Positions 1-7,861 of a stretch of 37,152 nucleotides of DNA are shown in pieces. The DNA is from Saprospiraceae bacterium (GTDB lineage Bacteria; Bacteroidota; Bacteroidia; Chitinophagales; Saprospiraceae), in contig JAHDIE010000038.1 in NCBI GenBank assembly GCA_020630955.1, positions 1 through 37,152 of the forward strand. The letters are read 5' to 3'. The translations under genes were made by a program, and so were the position numbers. How positions within the stretch are numbered: position 1 is the first letter of the stretch; each line of letters begins with the position of its first letter. The notes beneath the pieces are model-generated. The model had not been told where the DNA came from, made no database searches, and worked only from the letters and a program-made list of their open reading frames with translations.

Positions 1-2
1 TT

Positions 3-47
3 TGGATTATTGATAGAGATGGTAAAATTCGCAAAATCCGAAAATGA
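3..47 (+). CDS. Possible C-terminal tail of an upstream gene cut by the window edge
   Basis: One plus-strand frame is open from the window edge and ends at a TGA at 45-47, giving about 14 residues that read IIDRDGKIRK. The phrase IDRDGKI is common in the last strands of thioredoxin-fold proteins and beta-propellers, but 14 residues are too few to assign a family. The other two frames also close early. Treat it as a possible gene end only. Confidence 0.25.
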   Translation, partial: WIIDRDGKIRKIRK

Positions 48-270
48 TTCATTTTAATACTTGGCTTTGTACACAAATTATCTGAAAAGCTAAGGCGAAG
101 GGTTGACAATCTCTGCAATTGTCCATCTCATCAATCTTCAAGCTCGCGTTTGTCTTGCATGAATCTGTAGTGTATCCAACTTTCTGTAACAATAGGAGGG
201 AATCAAGTTTATCAACTTATTGATTTTTATCAGCAAATAATGAATTGACTTGAGCAAGACTATCATTGAG
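48..270. other. Intergenic stretch, nothing recognised
   Basis: No open frame of useful length or recognisable protein fragment was found on either strand. It lies directly 5' of the group II intron domain V. It could therefore be degraded intron sequence (domain IV or the lost reverse-transcriptase gene) or flanking DNA, but no maturase motif survives. Confidence 0.4.
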
Positions 271-274
271 TGAG

Positions 275-356
275 GATGAAGGTCCGTATGAGCTGAGAGG
301 TTCACCTACGGTTTTGTGAGAGGTTTAGGGGTGAGAGTCCCCTTTATTAACTCGAT
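275..356 (+). mobile_element. Remnant of a group II intron: 3' end, domains V and VI
   Basis: The stretch folds like the 3' end of a bacterial group II intron. Domain V: CCGTA (284-288) pairs with TACGG (307-311), and TGAGCT (289-294) pairs with GGTTCA (299-304) around a GAGA (GNRA) tetraloop, leaving a two-base bulge at 305-306. Domain VI: GAG (318-320) pairs with CTC (351-353) and GGGG (328-331) with CCCC (339-342). An unpaired A at 349 or 350 sits 6-7 bases before a likely 3' end ...CTCGAT at 356, as expected for the branch point. No reverse transcriptase or 5' end is visible. The position of the catalytic AGC triad reads GTC in my alignment, so it is probably a dead fragment. It stops just short of the reductase stop codon at 364. 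Confidence 0.65.
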
Positions 357-363
357 TTCCTTT

Positions 364-1206
364 TTATTTAATAAATATATCAAAGTTCTTCAGTGGTTTA
401 TAGCCAAAATCTTTTTTTGCCTTTTCTATTGAATAAACCCTGTCTATTCTTTTTAAGAATTTCCAATTATTCTTCTTGTAAAACTCTTCAGCTTCCGGAT
501 AATATTTGCAAATCACCTTTTTCGGATTGCTATACAATTCAGTCAAATCTTCTTTCTTAAAGGGGCTATCATTTGATATGTTATAAATCTCAAACGAATT
601 GAATTTTTTTTCTAAAACTAACTGATGTCCTTTGGCTCCGTCCTCTTCATCTAGCCCTCTATATATTCTATGGTTTGCTTTTGTATTATCATCCTCTGGT
701 AGAAACCTTGAAACTCTCAAAACTGTGGTTTCAATTCCTTCTTTTTCAAAATAATCTTTACAAAGTAGTTCACACGTCAACTTGGTAATGTCATAAATAT
801 CTCTTGGTTCTGGTATTAGTTTTTCATCCACCCAAACAGCTTGCCTACTATTGACCATTGCTGAACCATAAATCGAAGTTGTACTTGTGTACAGAAATTT
901 ATTAATCCCATTTTCAATTGATGCTGACAACAGGTTATTGGTTCCATTTATGTTCGTATCGATAAACTTATCTCTTGAATAGTTTAGGTCAGTATGCTTT
1001 CCATGTAATGCAGCTGTATGGATTATTGCATCCATACCTTTCGTCAATTCTTTAATTAATTTGCTATTGCGAATATCAATTATTTCATTTGTCGTTTCTC
1101 CTTTCAAAAGATCAATCCCTAATACATCGTAATTATTTGTTCTTAGAAGCCGGACGATTTCTTTTCCCAGTTTTCCTGATGAACCTGTTACTAATATTCT
1201 TTTCAT
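364..1206 (-). CDS. NAD(P)-dependent epimerase/dehydratase-type SDR
   Basis: 280-residue extended short-chain dehydrogenase/reductase. A Rossmann nucleotide-binding motif GSSGKLG lies at about residues 8-14, after the first strand KRILVTG. An acidic residue after the second strand (GIDLLKGE) would contact the cofactor ribose and hints at NAD. The catalytic set is visible as STTSIYG (about 107-113) and YDITK (the YxxxK pair, about 138-142). The length is at the short end for the family, and the substrate cannot be told. The gene follows marR on the same strand after a 76-base gap and is probably co-transcribed with it, so it is the likeliest MarR target. It ends 8 bases from a group II intron remnant. 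The family call is firm; the reaction is unknown. Confidence 0.85.
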   Translation of the reverse strand: MKRILVTGSSGKLGKEIVRLLRTNNYDVLGIDLLKGETTNEIIDIRNSKLIKELTKGMDAIIHTAALHGKHTDLNYSRDKFIDTNINGTNNLLSASIENGINKFLYTSTTSIYGSAMVNSRQAVWVDEKLIPEPRDIYDITKLTCELLCKDYFEKEGIETTVLRVSRFLPEDDNTKANHRIYRGLDEEDGAKGHQLVLEKKFNSFEIYNISNDSPFKKEDLTELYSNPKKVICKYYPEAEEFYKKNNWKFLKRIDRVYSIEKAKKDFGYKPLKNFDIFIK

Positions 1207-1282
1207 TTATGTTTGATTCTTTTTCGTTAATTGTGGATAACTTATGTATCCCACCAGTAAAGAAGTATGAAATAGAAAAGTT

Positions 1283-1792
1283 TTAATTGATATAATTTAA
1301 AAGTATTTTTAAATTTTTAGATAAGTCCTTTTTTTCTTTAGCGTTGAGACAGGCAACTGATTGAGATGCTTCTTCAAATCTTTTTTCTATTGCCTTATCG
1401 ATGACTTTGATTCCTTTTTTAGTCAATCGAGCTCTTCGAATCCTTCTGTCTTCCTCATCAACATTTCGTTCAATGAATCCTAATTTTGTTAGCCTGTCTA
1501 GAAGTGCAGTCATTGCACCAGATGTAAGTAGTACGGATTTCATTAATTTTTTTGGACTAAGCTCATACGGTTTTCCTGATCGACGAAGAGTTGCCAAGAC
1601 GTCAAGATCTGTGTAATGAACTCCTTCAGACTTTAATGCGATCCCTGCTCTTTTTTCCATGATTTTACCAAGTTTCAAAATACGTCCAACAATTTCCATT
1701 GCTGAAGCATCCAATTCTGGTCTCTCATTCTTCCACTCTCTGATCAGTTGATCAATGATATCACCTTTGGCTATCTGATTATTATTATCCAT
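1283..1792 (-). CDS. MarR-family transcriptional regulator
   Basis: 169-residue winged-helix repressor. The DNA-binding core is clear: the HTH around LSPKKLMKSVLLTSGAMT (about residues 78-95), then LDRLTKLGFIERNV and the wing DEEDRRIRRARLTKKG (about 115-131), which carries the family hallmark acidic and arginine-rich DxRxxRxxLT pattern. The flanking helices form the dimer interface. The N-terminal part (DIIDQLIREWKNERPELDAS) matches regulators that control an adjacent oxidoreductase. The start at 1792 is set by the ATG and a 20-bp palindrome lying just upstream, which is probably its own operator. MarR proteins usually respond to phenolic ligands or Cys oxidation; the signal here is unknown. 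Confidence 0.93.
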   Translation of the reverse strand: MDNNNQIAKGDIIDQLIREWKNERPELDASAMEIVGRILKLGKIMEKRAGIALKSEGVHYTDLDVLATLRRSGKPYELSPKKLMKSVLLTSGAMTALLDRLTKLGFIERNVDEEDRRIRRARLTKKGIKVIDKAIEKRFEEASQSVACLNAKEKKDLSKNLKILLNYIN

Positions 1793-1813
1793 TATGATTA
1801 ATTTTTTAGAAAT

Positions 1814-1833
1814 ATATCTTTATGTAAAGATAT
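1814..1833. promoter_or_regulatory. Palindromic operator, probably for MarR
   Basis: ATATCTTTATGTAAAGATAT is a perfect inverted repeat: 9-bp arms around a central TG. It lies 21 bases before the marR start codon at 1792 and 13 bases before the divergent start at 1847. Size and symmetry fit a MarR dimer site. The position implies autoregulation and control of the reductase, and formerly of the plus-strand hydrolase genes that are now broken. Confidence 0.7.
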
Positions 1834-1846
1834 TAAAAAGAGCTCA

Positions 1847-2178
1847 ATGAAAAAGGCAATATTATATTTTATTATCATCACAGTTTATTCAATTTCATGC
1901 ACTGGAACAAAACACTCTCTTGATAAAAATGATACTAAATCTTCATACCCGGCCACCGTTTTGAATCAGGATACAACCAGTTTGTGGATACCTGAAGGTA
2001 ACCCTGAAAATGATACAGTGGCCATTTTTCTTCAAGGTGGCCCAAAAGATGAATTGAATTTTTTAAAACGAGGAAGGTCAAGTTGGAGAAATTTACCTAA
2101 TTATGATCAATGGTTTCATATTCACTTGCATCAAGCAAATACTTTAAATCAAATGATTTTTCAATATGAAGATGAGTT
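1847..2178 (+). pseudogene. 5' remnant of an alpha/beta-hydrolase lipoprotein gene
   Basis: The first ~110 codons look like the start of a Bacteroidota alpha/beta-hydrolase-like lipoprotein. There is a signal peptide ending in a lipobox (about residues 10-18, cysteine in YSISC), then a strand and loop VAIFLQGGPKDEL that resembles the oxyanion-hole region of such hydrolases. The frame runs to a stop at 2198-2200, but family-like sequence ends near EDEFTF (about 2178). After that the other frame carries a different protein family. The nucleophile elbow and the rest of the catalytic domain are missing, so the piece cannot be an active hydrolase. It starts just after the MarR operator, so it may still be transcribed. 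Confidence 0.7.
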
Positions 2179-2676
2179 TACATTCCACTGGGTTTATTAA
2201 ATACCTCGTTTAAAATGTCTGATTTCGATCCTTCATCAGTAGTGAAACATTACTTTGGTAAAAAGCAAAAACTTGTGCCTCATTATTCTCATATTTTTTA
2301 TCCTGTTGGAGGGTTAAGAACATCTATAGATGATTTAAGTTTGTACCTTCAAGAAATAATGAGTGGTTTCAATGGTGAAGGGTTGCTATTGTCAGAAGAA
2401 TTTTACAATATATTACTAGCACCACAGTTTAATGACGAAATGCTGCCAGAAGGATTTCCTTTAGATGAAACCAACCATGGAATATTTTGGACTTATAGAG
2501 ATAACCTAATCGGACATACCGGAGGTGGCTTAGGTGTGTCTTCATTCATGTTTTTTGATAAGGATTCGGGTATAGGTAAACTATTTATTACCAATTGTGA
2601 ACTTGAGACGAATAAAAAACTTCTACCACAATTTATACAAATTTGGCAAGCGATGGATGAATATCAAGCAAATTAA
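2176..2676 (+). pseudogene. 3' remnant of a serine beta-lactamase-like hydrolase gene
   Basis: The C-terminal third of a class C beta-lactamase/esterase-family (Pfam Beta-lactamase) protein. An open frame from about 2176 reads IPLGLLNTSFKMSDFDP, the usual segment after the catalytic YxN. It continues through YPVGGLRTSIDDLSLYL and GHTGGGLGVSSFMFF, where HTGG is the counterpart of the KTG box. The SxxK nucleophile motif and YxN motif are absent because the 5' two thirds are gone. An ATG at 2215 would give a 153-residue product, but it would lack the active site. It joins directly, in another frame, to the alpha/beta-hydrolase remnant upstream, so a deletion has fused two neighbouring genes. Confidence 0.75.
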
Positions 2677-2791
2677 AAGATAGTCATTAGTCTTTTAAGT
2701 ATTTCGTTTTAAATCTTAAAATAACATTAAGATCATAAATAATTTCAGCTGGTTTCATTTAATATTTACCTTGTTGAATAATTTAATATTT

Positions 2792-3646
2792 ATGAAACAA
2801 GTAGTAATTGCAGGTCTAGTAATTTTCCTTTCATGTTCTCTTTTTGCACAGATAAAAACTCCTCCACTAAGTCAAAGGCAAGTGGTCGAACAAATGGTGG
2901 GATTTACGGAAGTGACCATAGAATATGGAAGGCCATTGATGAGAGGTCGTCAGATTTTTGGAGCCTTGGTAGAATACGATAAAATTTGGAGGACCGGTGC
3001 AAACAGAAATACTCAATTGACAGTTGGTCAAGGCATTACCGTTGGGAATAAAAATCTTGATGCAGGCACCTACACCATTTTTACCCGTCCAAGTCGATCG
3101 GAATGGAAAGTTTACTTTTATCCTTATGATAATGGCTATGGTGTCCCTGATGATTTTCAAGTTGAAAAAGCCATTACCGAGATTACTGTTGGCTCTTTTG
3201 AACTCAATCGAAGCGTCGAAAACTTAACAATCAATCTTGATAATGTAACAGACAAATCTGCTGAATTAGTGATCATGTGGGAGAATACAGGAATTGCCAT
3301 ACCATTGGATTTTTCAACCGAGACAGATATACTTTCTGATATTGATAATTTGGTTAACAGTCATTCTAGTGACTATTACAAAGCGGCTAAATATTATTTG
3401 GATAAAGGGAAAGATTTAGAAAAGGCAAAATCTTTGATACAGCGTGCAATTGATTTAAGAACTGAACCAGGCGGTGTCCCCAAGTTTTGGATATTTCATA
3501 CACAGGCAAAAATATTTTTAGCAAACAATGAACATTCCTTTGCTCTGGACGCCGCCGAAAAAGCCATGGCATTAGCAAAGTCAAGAGGAGATGATGACTT
3601 CTATGTAAAGCAAATTAAGGAGATGCTTGATGAGTTGAAAAATTAA
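2792..3646 (+). CDS. DUF2911 family exported protein
   Basis: 284 residues from the ATG at 2792; an earlier ATG at 2771 only adds seven residues before the signal peptide, so the inner start is preferred. The signal peptide MKQVVIAGLVIFLSCSLFAQ ends in an AQ cleavage site; a lipobox-like LSC lies inside it. The DUF2911 domain follows (about residues 20-165): VEQMVGFTEVTIEYGRP, the family signature IWRTGANRNT, and LDAGTYTIFT. The C-terminal part (about 180-284) is helical and TPR-like (AKYYLDKGKDLEKAKSL...). DUF2911 proteins are common in Bacteroidota and have no established function. The gene appears intact between two broken ones. Confidence 0.9.
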   Translation: MKQVVIAGLVIFLSCSLFAQIKTPPLSQRQVVEQMVGFTEVTIEYGRPLMRGRQIFGALVEYDKIWRTGANRNTQLTVGQGITVGNKNLDAGTYTIFTRPSRSEWKVYFYPYDNGYGVPDDFQVEKAITEITVGSFELNRSVENLTINLDNVTDKSAELVIMWENTGIAIPLDFSTETDILSDIDNLVNSHSSDYYKAAKYYLDKGKDLEKAKSLIQRAIDLRTEPGGVPKFWIFHTQAKIFLANNEHSFALDAAEKAMALAKSRGDDDFYVKQIKEMLDELKN

Positions 3647-3653
3647 ATTGTAA

Positions 3654-3887
3654 ATCAAGTTATTGCTTTTCTTTAATATTTTATTGGTGCCCAGCTTGGC
3701 TATTTCTATTAGAAGACTTCATGATGTTGGTAAGTCAGGATGGATGCTGTTAATTGGAGCAATTCCACTTTTAGGTAGAATTATCTTATTTGTCTTATAC
3801 TGTTTAGATAGTAACCCTGGGCCAAACCAATATGGTGATGATCCAATAAGATTAAACATGGAGACTTTTGATCATTTAATACCATAA
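3654..3887 (+). pseudogene. N-truncated DUF805 membrane protein
   Basis: The frame opens just after a stop at 3651-3653 and contains only the C-terminal half of a DUF805 protein: RRLHDVGKSGWMLL, then a hydrophobic helix and the conserved ending LDSNPGPNQYGDDP. DUF805 proteins are usually about 110-150 residues with a soluble N-terminal segment and three to four helices. Here the first segment and helices are missing and the only available start is a TTG at 3663, giving 74 residues. It lies 8 bases after the DUF2911 stop, so a deletion probably removed its 5' half. Confidence 0.65.
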
Positions 3888-4015
3888 GCAAAATTTGAAG
3901 ATGATTTTAGTTCAAATCTCTGTAGAATGCTTGTTGAATCGATCGGTTTTTTCTTAAAAGTTATGAATTTTTCTGATTTATGCAGATATTATAGTTTGTA
4001 ATATCTTGCTTAAAA

Positions 4016-6376
4016 TTGAACAACAATAAAAATCATCATTTCCATCTAGTGGCTTTGTTCTTTTGCATTGCTTATCTATCGTTTGCTTTGTGCGCATGCA
4101 ATCAAGATATTACGCTAAAATCCAATTTATCAAGCCTTCCATTCGAGAAAAATCTTGTGCCTGATAAAGTTGATTTTCTGTATCATGTAAAACCCATTCT
4201 ATCTGATCGATGTTTTAAATGTCATGGTCCAGATGCCTCAAAAGTTGAGGCGGGGCTTCAATTGCATACCAAAGAATTGGCTTTCAAAGCCTTGAATGAT
4301 CAATCTGATCGATATGCAATAATCCCTAATGATGCAGAAAAATCTCTTCTAGTACAGAAAATATTTACCGAGAGTGAAGATGATATCATGCCGCCAACAG
4401 ATTCCAATCTTAAACTTGAAGATTTTGAAAAGGAAATTCTTAAGAGGTGGATTGAGCAAGGAGCAGAGTGGAAAGAACATTGGGCGTTTATAACTCCGAG
4501 GGAACAAAAAATTCCAATTGTTGAAAATAAAGATTGGGTCAGCAATGATATCGATCATTTTATTTTGAAAAAATTGGAGGAACAAAATCTTTCACCTTCA
4601 AAAAAGATGAGAGATGAAAAACTTCTTAGAAGACTTAGTTTCGATCTGACTGGTTTGCCACCTGACATTGAAGATATTAATTCTTTTAAAGAAGATAATT
4701 CTGATGAAAACTATGAAAGATTGGTCGATAAGTTCCTTAATTCTTATTCCTTTGCTGAAAGAATGACCAATGATTGGTTAGATCTGGCCCGCTATGCTGA
4801 CACACATGGTTATCAAGATGATTTAGAACGAACTATGTGGCCTTGGAGAGATTGGGTTATTCATGCTTATCAAAATAATATGTCCTATGATCAATTTGTA
4901 ACTTGGCAATTGGCAGGGGATCTCATGCCCAATGCCTCCAAAGAACAAATCATCGCAACGGCATTCAATCGTAATCATAAAATTACACAGGAGGGAGGAG
5001 TCATACCTGAAGAGTATCGTGCAGAATATGTTACTGATCGTACCAATACTTTTGGTACTGCTTTCTTAGGACTTACTTTTGAATGTGCTAAGTGTCATGA
5101 CCACAAATATGATCCAATAAGCCAAAAAGAATACTTCCAACTTTATGGTTACTTCAATAGTGTTGATGAGAAGGGATTGATTGAAAGCTATGGAGCTATC
5201 CCTGAACCATTTATTACCATTACCAAAGAAGAAATTACAAGTACTTTAAAATTCATTAATAATTTAGATACCTTGGATTCTATCCCTTTGTTGGTCATGA
5301 AAGATTTGGCCAAGCCAAGGGACACTCATGTACTTAATCGCGGTGCTTATGATCAGCCTGCTGAGAAGGTTAGTCCTCAGGTTCCAAGTTTTGGTTTGGC
5401 TAAACATAACGGAACATATAAAGATCGGCTTGCTTTGTCCAAATGGTTATTCGATGACAATAACCCACTTACAGCAAGAGTCGCTGTTAATAGGTTTTGG
5501 CAGCAAATTTTTGGGAGTGGAATTGTAGTATCTAGTTTTGATTTTGGAAATCAAGGAACACTGCCAAGTCACCCAGAATTGCTTGATCACCTTGCTTTAA
5601 AGTTTAAAAAATCAGGATGGGATATCAAGGAGATGATGAAATATATTGTTTGTTCTTCAACTTACAAACAAGACAATAAAGTAAATGATAGACACTTACA
5701 AATCGATCCAGAAAATAAATGGTTGGCAAGATCCTCTAGAAACAGGTTGTCTGCTGAGATGCTGCGAGATCATGCATTAAAGATAAGCGGGCTTTTGGTA
5801 AATAAAATCGGAGGTCCTTCAGTTAAGCCATATCAGCCTGAAGGATTGTGGAATGAAGTAACTGGAGGTGGAGGGGGGAGTACAGCCAGTTATATTCAAG
5901 ATGAAGGAGAGAACAATTATAGAAGAAGTTTGTACACTTTCTGGAAAAGAACAGTTCCACCCCCTAACATGATGCTTTTTGATACTCCCACTAGAGATTT
6001 TTGCATGGTAAAACGGGAAAATACAAGTACACCATTGCAAGCCTTGGTATTGATGAATGATCCTCAATTCTTGGAAGCTTCTAGGGCGCTTGCAAATAGA
6101 GCTTTCATTTTTGGAAAGGACAAGAAAGAGGAAGTAATTCAATATATGTTTACCCTTGCAACTTCTAGAGAAGCTGATAAAATTGAGATGCAAACTTTGG
6201 TTGAGTTATTTGATGCAGAAAAAGAAAACTATCAAGATGATCCTCTAAGAGCCAATGAATTTTTAAATTTAGAAGAAGTAAGTTCAATGACTGAGATCGA
6301 AATGGCTGAATTGGCGGCATATACCTTTATTGCAAATACCATTTTTAACTTGGATGAAACCATAAGGAAATCCTAA
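4016..6376 (+). CDS. PSCyt1-DUF1549-DUF1553 heme c lipoprotein (planctomycete type)
   Basis: 786 residues from a TTG start, chosen because it precedes a lipoprotein signal peptide (hydrophobic stretch about 9-27, lipobox ALCAC, Cys28). Domains in order: a planctomycete-type cytochrome c (about 55-150) with heme motif CFKCH at 66-70 and a DIMPP segment bearing a likely distal Met; DUF1549 (about 170-375) with DLTGLPP, DWLDLARYADT, and a second CxxCH, CAKCHDHKYDP, at 357-361; and DUF1553 (about 460-730) with NPLTARVAVNRFW, LSAEMLRDHAL and FDTPTRDFCMVKRENTSTPLQAL. It lacks the lectin-like insert often found between the two DUFs, so it is shorter than many relatives. The function of the family is not established; it typically sits beside a DUF1501 gene, as here. 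First gene of a five-gene operon. Confidence 0.9.
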   Translation: MNNNKNHHFHLVALFFCIAYLSFALCACNQDITLKSNLSSLPFEKNLVPDKVDFLYHVKPILSDRCFKCHGPDASKVEAGLQLHTKELAFKALNDQSDRYAIIPNDAEKSLLVQKIFTESEDDIMPPTDSNLKLEDFEKEILKRWIEQGAEWKEHWAFITPREQKIPIVENKDWVSNDIDHFILKKLEEQNLSPSKKMRDEKLLRRLSFDLTGLPPDIEDINSFKEDNSDENYERLVDKFLNSYSFAERMTNDWLDLARYADTHGYQDDLERTMWPWRDWVIHAYQNNMSYDQFVTWQLAGDLMPNASKEQIIATAFNRNHKITQEGGVIPEEYRAEYVTDRTNTFGTAFLGLTFECAKCHDHKYDPISQKEYFQLYGYFNSVDEKGLIESYGAIPEPFITITKEEITSTLKFINNLDTLDSIPLLVMKDLAKPRDTHVLNRGAYDQPAEKVSPQVPSFGLAKHNGTYKDRLALSKWLFDDNNPLTARVAVNRFWQQIFGSGIVVSSFDFGNQGTLPSHPELLDHLALKFKKSGWDIKEMMKYIVCSSTYKQDNKVNDRHLQIDPENKWLARSSRNRLSAEMLRDHALKISGLLVNKIGGPSVKPYQPEGLWNEVTGGGGGSTASYIQDEGENNYRRSLYTFWKRTVPPPNMMLFDTPTRDFCMVKRENTSTPLQALVLMNDPQFLEASRALANRAFIFGKDKKEEVIQYMFTLATSREADKIEMQTLVELFDAEKENYQDDPLRANEFLNLEEVSSMTEIEMAELAAYTFIANTIFNLDETIRKS

Positions 6377-6377
6377 A

Positions 6378-7859
6378 ATGAAGAATCCAATTGAAGAACG
6401 AGCCTATTTGTTAAATCGAAGAGCCTTTCTAAAGAAGGGGAGTATCGGAATAGGTGCAGCAGCCTTGGCGAGTATGCTCGGTGTTGGTATATTAGGTTGT
6501 CGTCCTAAATCAAATCCAATGGAAGTGCTGAAGAAAAACTCAGCAGCACTTAATCATTTGCATTTTGCACCCAAAGCGAAACGCGTAATATACTTGTTTC
6601 AAAGTGGCGGACCTTCTCAATTAGAGCTGTTCGATTACAAGCCTCTACTGACGAAGTTGAGAGGCCAAGAGTTGCCAGAATCTGTTAGGAAAGGGCAGCG
6701 TCTAACAGGGATGACTTCAGGTCAAGATAGTTTTCCATTGGCGGATTCATTGTATTCTTTTGATCAATATGGACAAAGTGGGGCATGGATAAGCGAATTA
6801 TTACCTTATACTTCAAAAGTTGCCGATGATATTTGCATCGTTAATTCCATGTATACAGAAGCGATTAATCATGATCCAGCCGTGACTTTTTTCCAGACCG
6901 GTTCCCAACAACCAGGAAGACCATCTATTGGTTCTTGGTTAAGTTATGGTCTTGGTAATGAAAATGAAAATCTACCCGGTTTTTGTGTTCTTTTATCTCG
7001 GGGTACAGGTCGACCATTTGGTCAACCACTTTATTCTCGTCTTTGGGGAAATGGCTTTCTCCATTCTCTTCATCAAGGAGTGCAGTTTAGATCTGGAAAA
7101 GACCCTGTGTTATTTCTAAATGATCCAAAAGGAATGTCTCAAGCCAGTCGTCGTAAAATGTTGGACAAAGTTGCTGAACTTAATCAGATGCAATACGAAG
7201 AGCATGGTGATCCTGAAATACAATCCAGGATCTCACAATATGAAATGGCGTACAAAATGCAAACTTCAGTTCCTAGTCTGATGGATATTTCGAATGAACC
7301 TGATCATATTTATAAAATGTATGGGCCAGAAGCTACGCAGCCTGGAACTTTTGCAGCGAATTGTTTACTTGCTAGAAGATTGGCTGAAAAAGATGTAAGA
7401 TTTATACAATTATATCATATGGGTTGGGATCAGCATGATAATTTGCCATCTGCTATCAAGAATCAAGCTCATGATGTGGACCAAGCTTCGGCTGCTTTGA
7501 TCATGGATTTGAAGCAGAGAGGAATGTTGGATGATACATTGGTGATATGGGGTGGAGAATTTGGGCGTACTAATTATTCTCAAGGTGTTTTGACGGACAC
7601 CAATTATGGTAGAGATCACCATCCACGATGTTTTACAATTTGGATGGCAGGTGGTGGAATAAAACCTGGTATGGTCTATGGTCAAACCGATGATTTTGGT
7701 TATAATATTATTAAAAATCCTGTTCATGTGCACGACTTCCAAGCTACGATGCTACATCTACTGGGTATCGATCACGAAATGCTCACTTACAAATATCAAG
7801 GACGCCGGTTTAGGCTAACTGATGTTCACGGGAAAGTGATGCATGATTTAATAGCTTAA
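6378..7859 (+). CDS. DUF1501 protein with twin-arginine signal
   Basis: 493 residues. The N-terminus has a Tat-like motif RRAFLKK (14-20) followed by a hydrophobic stretch ending at Cys41 (GILGC), so it is exported folded and possibly lipidated. The rest matches DUF1501, a member of the alkaline phosphatase/sulfatase-like fold: VIYLFQSGGPSQLELFDYKP, PGFCVLLS, DLKQRGMLDDTLVIWGGEFGRT and GRDHHPRCFTIWMAGGGIKPG. The Asp/His pairs in GRDHH and in HDFQATMLHLLGID sit where the fold places metal ligands, but the family has no proven activity. The start is one base after the upstream stop. Pairing with DUF1549/DUF1553 is the usual genomic context, and the two products are presumably partners. Confidence 0.93.
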   Translation: MKNPIEERAYLLNRRAFLKKGSIGIGAAALASMLGVGILGCRPKSNPMEVLKKNSAALNHLHFAPKAKRVIYLFQSGGPSQLELFDYKPLLTKLRGQELPESVRKGQRLTGMTSGQDSFPLADSLYSFDQYGQSGAWISELLPYTSKVADDICIVNSMYTEAINHDPAVTFFQTGSQQPGRPSIGSWLSYGLGNENENLPGFCVLLSRGTGRPFGQPLYSRLWGNGFLHSLHQGVQFRSGKDPVLFLNDPKGMSQASRRKMLDKVAELNQMQYEEHGDPEIQSRISQYEMAYKMQTSVPSLMDISNEPDHIYKMYGPEATQPGTFAANCLLARRLAEKDVRFIQLYHMGWDQHDNLPSAIKNQAHDVDQASAALIMDLKQRGMLDDTLVIWGGEFGRTNYSQGVLTDTNYGRDHHPRCFTIWMAGGGIKPGMVYGQTDDFGYNIIKNPVHVHDFQATMLHLLGIDHEMLTYKYQGRRFRLTDVHGKVMHDLIA

Positions 7860-7861
7860 AA

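Noticed and set aside
1847-2200. 117-residue intact lipoprotein gene
   Set aside because: The last residues after about 2178 come from the out-of-frame start of another family, and the hydrolase core is missing. A fragment is the simpler reading.
3990-4000. TATAGTTTG as a promoter for the heme/DUF1501 operon
   Set aside because: Spacing inside the box is three bases and not two, and no upstream TTTG element is seen, so it is not listed as a feature.
5819-6193. 124-codon minus-strand frame
   Set aside because: Lies wholly antisense to the conserved DUF1553 region, with no start context or motif.
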